Virus record (IMG/VR): IMGVR_UViG_3300029952_000091
Coordinates: 1-32,087 of that record
Reading direction: 5' to 3' (one strand)
Origin: a virus
DNA: 32,087 nt
The translations under genes were made by a program, and so were the position numbers. The notes under the pieces were generated by a model. It was not told the DNA's origin, ran no database searches, and saw only the letters and a list, made by a program, of their open reading frames with translations. This document shows positions 30,666 to 32,087 of this stretch, piece by piece. How positions within the stretch are numbered: the first letter of the stretch is position 1; each line of letters opens with the position of its first letter.

Positions 30666-32087
30666 TGGGTGGGTCATCCTCAACTAAAACCCCGCCAGCG
30701 ACTGCTCTTCGCATTCAGTCGTCGATTGCTGGTTTACCCATCACGGTGGGTTGGGGCCGCACCCGCGTCTCTGGAAACTTGATATGGTATGGAGATTTTG
30801 CTTCCCATGCTAACTCAAGCGGTGGCGGTGGTAAGGGTGGTGGTGGGGGCGGCAAGGGTGGTAGTGGGTCCACCACGTATAACGCCAGCATTATCATTGG
30901 CATTAGCGAGGGACCCATATCTGCAGTAAATGGGGTGTGGAGCGATTCCACCTATTACTCGTTAGGTAGCCAATCCCTCGGGTACCTGGACGGCGATTAT
31001 GGCCAGGGCCCCTGGAGTTATCTGTCCTCGGTATATCCTAGTCAGGCATTGGATTACCGTGGTTTGGCCATAGTGGTTGGGGCTAATATTAGTCTTGGTA
31101 CATCACCAAACCTACCCAACTATACATTTGACGTGTCGTTCGCTATTAATGGAGCTATTTCGGGTATAGACGGCGCAAACCCGAAGGACGTGCTGATTGA
31201 CTATCTTACCAACCCTTATTATGGTGTTGGGTTCCCGTCCTCATTTATTGGGGATCTCACCAACTACTCTAACTATTGCATTGCAAACGGATTGGTTGTA
31301 AGCCCAACTATTACTACTCAAACAGAAGCTCGTCAGTTTGTAACTGACTTGATGGATGCTACCAACAGTCAGATTATCTGGATTGGAGGCAAGTTAAACG
31401 TGGTGCCATATGGTGACACTAGTGTGTCTAATTATGGAGCTACGTATACCGCCCCCAGCACGGCGTTGTTTTCGCTGAGTGACATTGATTACAAAAGCCC
31501 ACAGGGCGGAAATAATAACAGCTCTTCGTCGCTTACACAAAGCGACCCAGTACAATCCTCCAGAATTCAATCGTCCAATCAGTTTAACCAGATCTGGATT
31601 GAGTTCCTGGATGCATCAAACTCATACAACCCAAACACCATTAGCGCATCTGATGACGCCAGCATTAACCTTTATGGTTTGCGCAAACAGAGTACCAAAA
31701 CCCTACATTTCTTCACATGGGTTAACGCGGCTGTAACTAGCGCCAACCTGATGCTTGGCCGTCAGGCCATCAGAAACACGTATGCCTTTACTCTCGGCCC
31801 TGAGTATATTATGCTCGACCCTATGGACATTATTGAGATTAATGATCCTGCGCAGGGCTTGGTTAATACATGGGTGCGCATAACAGAAATCCAAGAAAAC
31901 AACGATTATTCGTTGACTTTCCAGGCCGAAGACGTTCTAGTTGGGTCAGGTTCAACACCACTATACAGCGCCCAAGCTTCGCTTAGCACAGCGCTTCCAG
32001 CTAATTCGCCCCCCGCAGGCGTTATTACACCTGTTATTTGGGAACCAACCTACGCATTGGCAGGTGGGACCGAGATTTGGATAGCCA
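30662..32087 (+). CDS. Large tail tip / host-specificity protein (partial, continues past window)
   Basis: Open frame from ATG 30662 to the right edge (475 codons). The N-terminal ALRIQSSIAGLPITVGWGRT followed by NLIWYGDF, a Gly/Lys-rich stretch (GGGGKGGGGGGKGGSG, about residues 58-73), then YNASIIIGISEGPISAVNGV, match the N-terminus of GTA gp15-like and other phage tail proteins (PF13550-like region, near LMLGRQAIRNTYAFTLG). It forms the central spike and contacts the host. The remaining C-terminus, with receptor-contacting domains, lies outside the window. Confidence 0.9.
   Translation, partial: MMGGSSSTKTPPATALRIQSSIAGLPITVGWGRTRVSGNLIWYGDFASHANSSGGGGKGGGGGGKGGSGSTTYNASIIIGISEGPISAVNGVWSDSTYYSLGSQSLGYLDGDYGQGPWSYLSSVYPSQALDYRGLAIVVGANISLGTSPNLPNYTFDVSFAINGAISGIDGANPKDVLIDYLTNPYYGVGFPSSFIGDLTNYSNYCIANGLVVSPTITTQTEARQFVTDLMDATNSQIIWIGGKLNVVPYGDTSVSNYGATYTAPSTALFSLSDIDYKSPQGGNNNSSSSLTQSDPVQSSRIQSSNQFNQIWIEFLDASNSYNPNTISASDDASINLYGLRKQSTKTLHFFTWVNAAVTSANLMLGRQAIRNTYAFTLGPEYIMLDPMDIIEINDPAQGLVNTWVRITEIQENNDYSLTFQAEDVLVGSGSTPLYSAQASLSTALPANSPPAGVITPVIWEPTYALAGGTEIWIA

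Noticed and set aside
1-32087. CRISPR arrays, tRNA genes, integrase, transposase, toxin-antitoxin pair, or a defence system
   Set aside because: None could be supported from the sequence. Regular spacer-repeat arrays, cloverleaf-like segments and recombinase motifs were not seen.

Overview
The window is part of a tailed double-stranded DNA bacteriophage or prophage genome. It holds a complete head-to-tail morphogenesis cassette: terminase, portal, prohead protease, major capsid protein, head-tail connectors, tail tube, tape measure and tail-tip genes. A phage primase and a block of small early-type genes lie to the left. A separate tail tube gene, a tail terminator candidate, a frameshifted G/GT chaperone pair and a 930-residue tape measure, with no sheath or baseplate genes, point to a long non-contractile (siphovirus) tail. 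The tail-tip order (DUF2460-like, DUF2163/BR0599-like, NlpC/P60, large tip protein) matches the rcc gp12-gp15 order of alphaproteobacterial gene transfer agents. An alphaproteobacterial host is therefore plausible but not proven. No tRNA, rRNA, CRISPR array, integrase or insertion sequence was found.

Left part (1-6437). A leftward primase-polymerase gene runs off the left edge at base 1. It is divergent from a rightward gene of unknown function (1736-2248). The 462-bp gap between them has two sigma70-like promoters and two near-identical clusters of an 8-bp repeat, so it is a candidate replication origin or operator. From 6288 down to 2245 a leftward block of about a dozen small genes follows. 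These include two paralogues, a small single-pass membrane protein candidate, and an 18-codon ORF coupled to the next gene. Several are preceded by promoters of the form TTGACA-N17-TTTACT with a shared GTGG before the -10 box, and by similar leaders ending in AGGAGC.

Right part (6438-32087). All genes here run rightward. The small terminase gene is separated from the large terminase gene by about 6 kb that encodes virion surface proteins: a 364-residue structural protein, a 971-residue glycine-rich fibre, AT-rich fibre-associated genes and a small membrane protein. After the large terminase come a structural protein, a portal-MuF fusion, a protease with a long scaffold-like tail, the major capsid protein with an inserted domain, a terminator, connectors, tail terminator, tail tube, G/GT chaperones, tape measure and tip. 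Most junctions overlap by ATGA or TAATG, indicating translational coupling.

Base composition is mosaic. The fibre genes at 8114-11506 are very GC-rich, and the next genes (11570-14554) are AT-rich, which suggests cassette exchange. The main points of interest are the repeat clusters near the primase, the promoter/inverted-repeat family with one apparently inverted core, the split terminase, the two large fusions, and several very small coupled ORFs. No complete new defence or anti-defence system could be demonstrated from the sequence alone.
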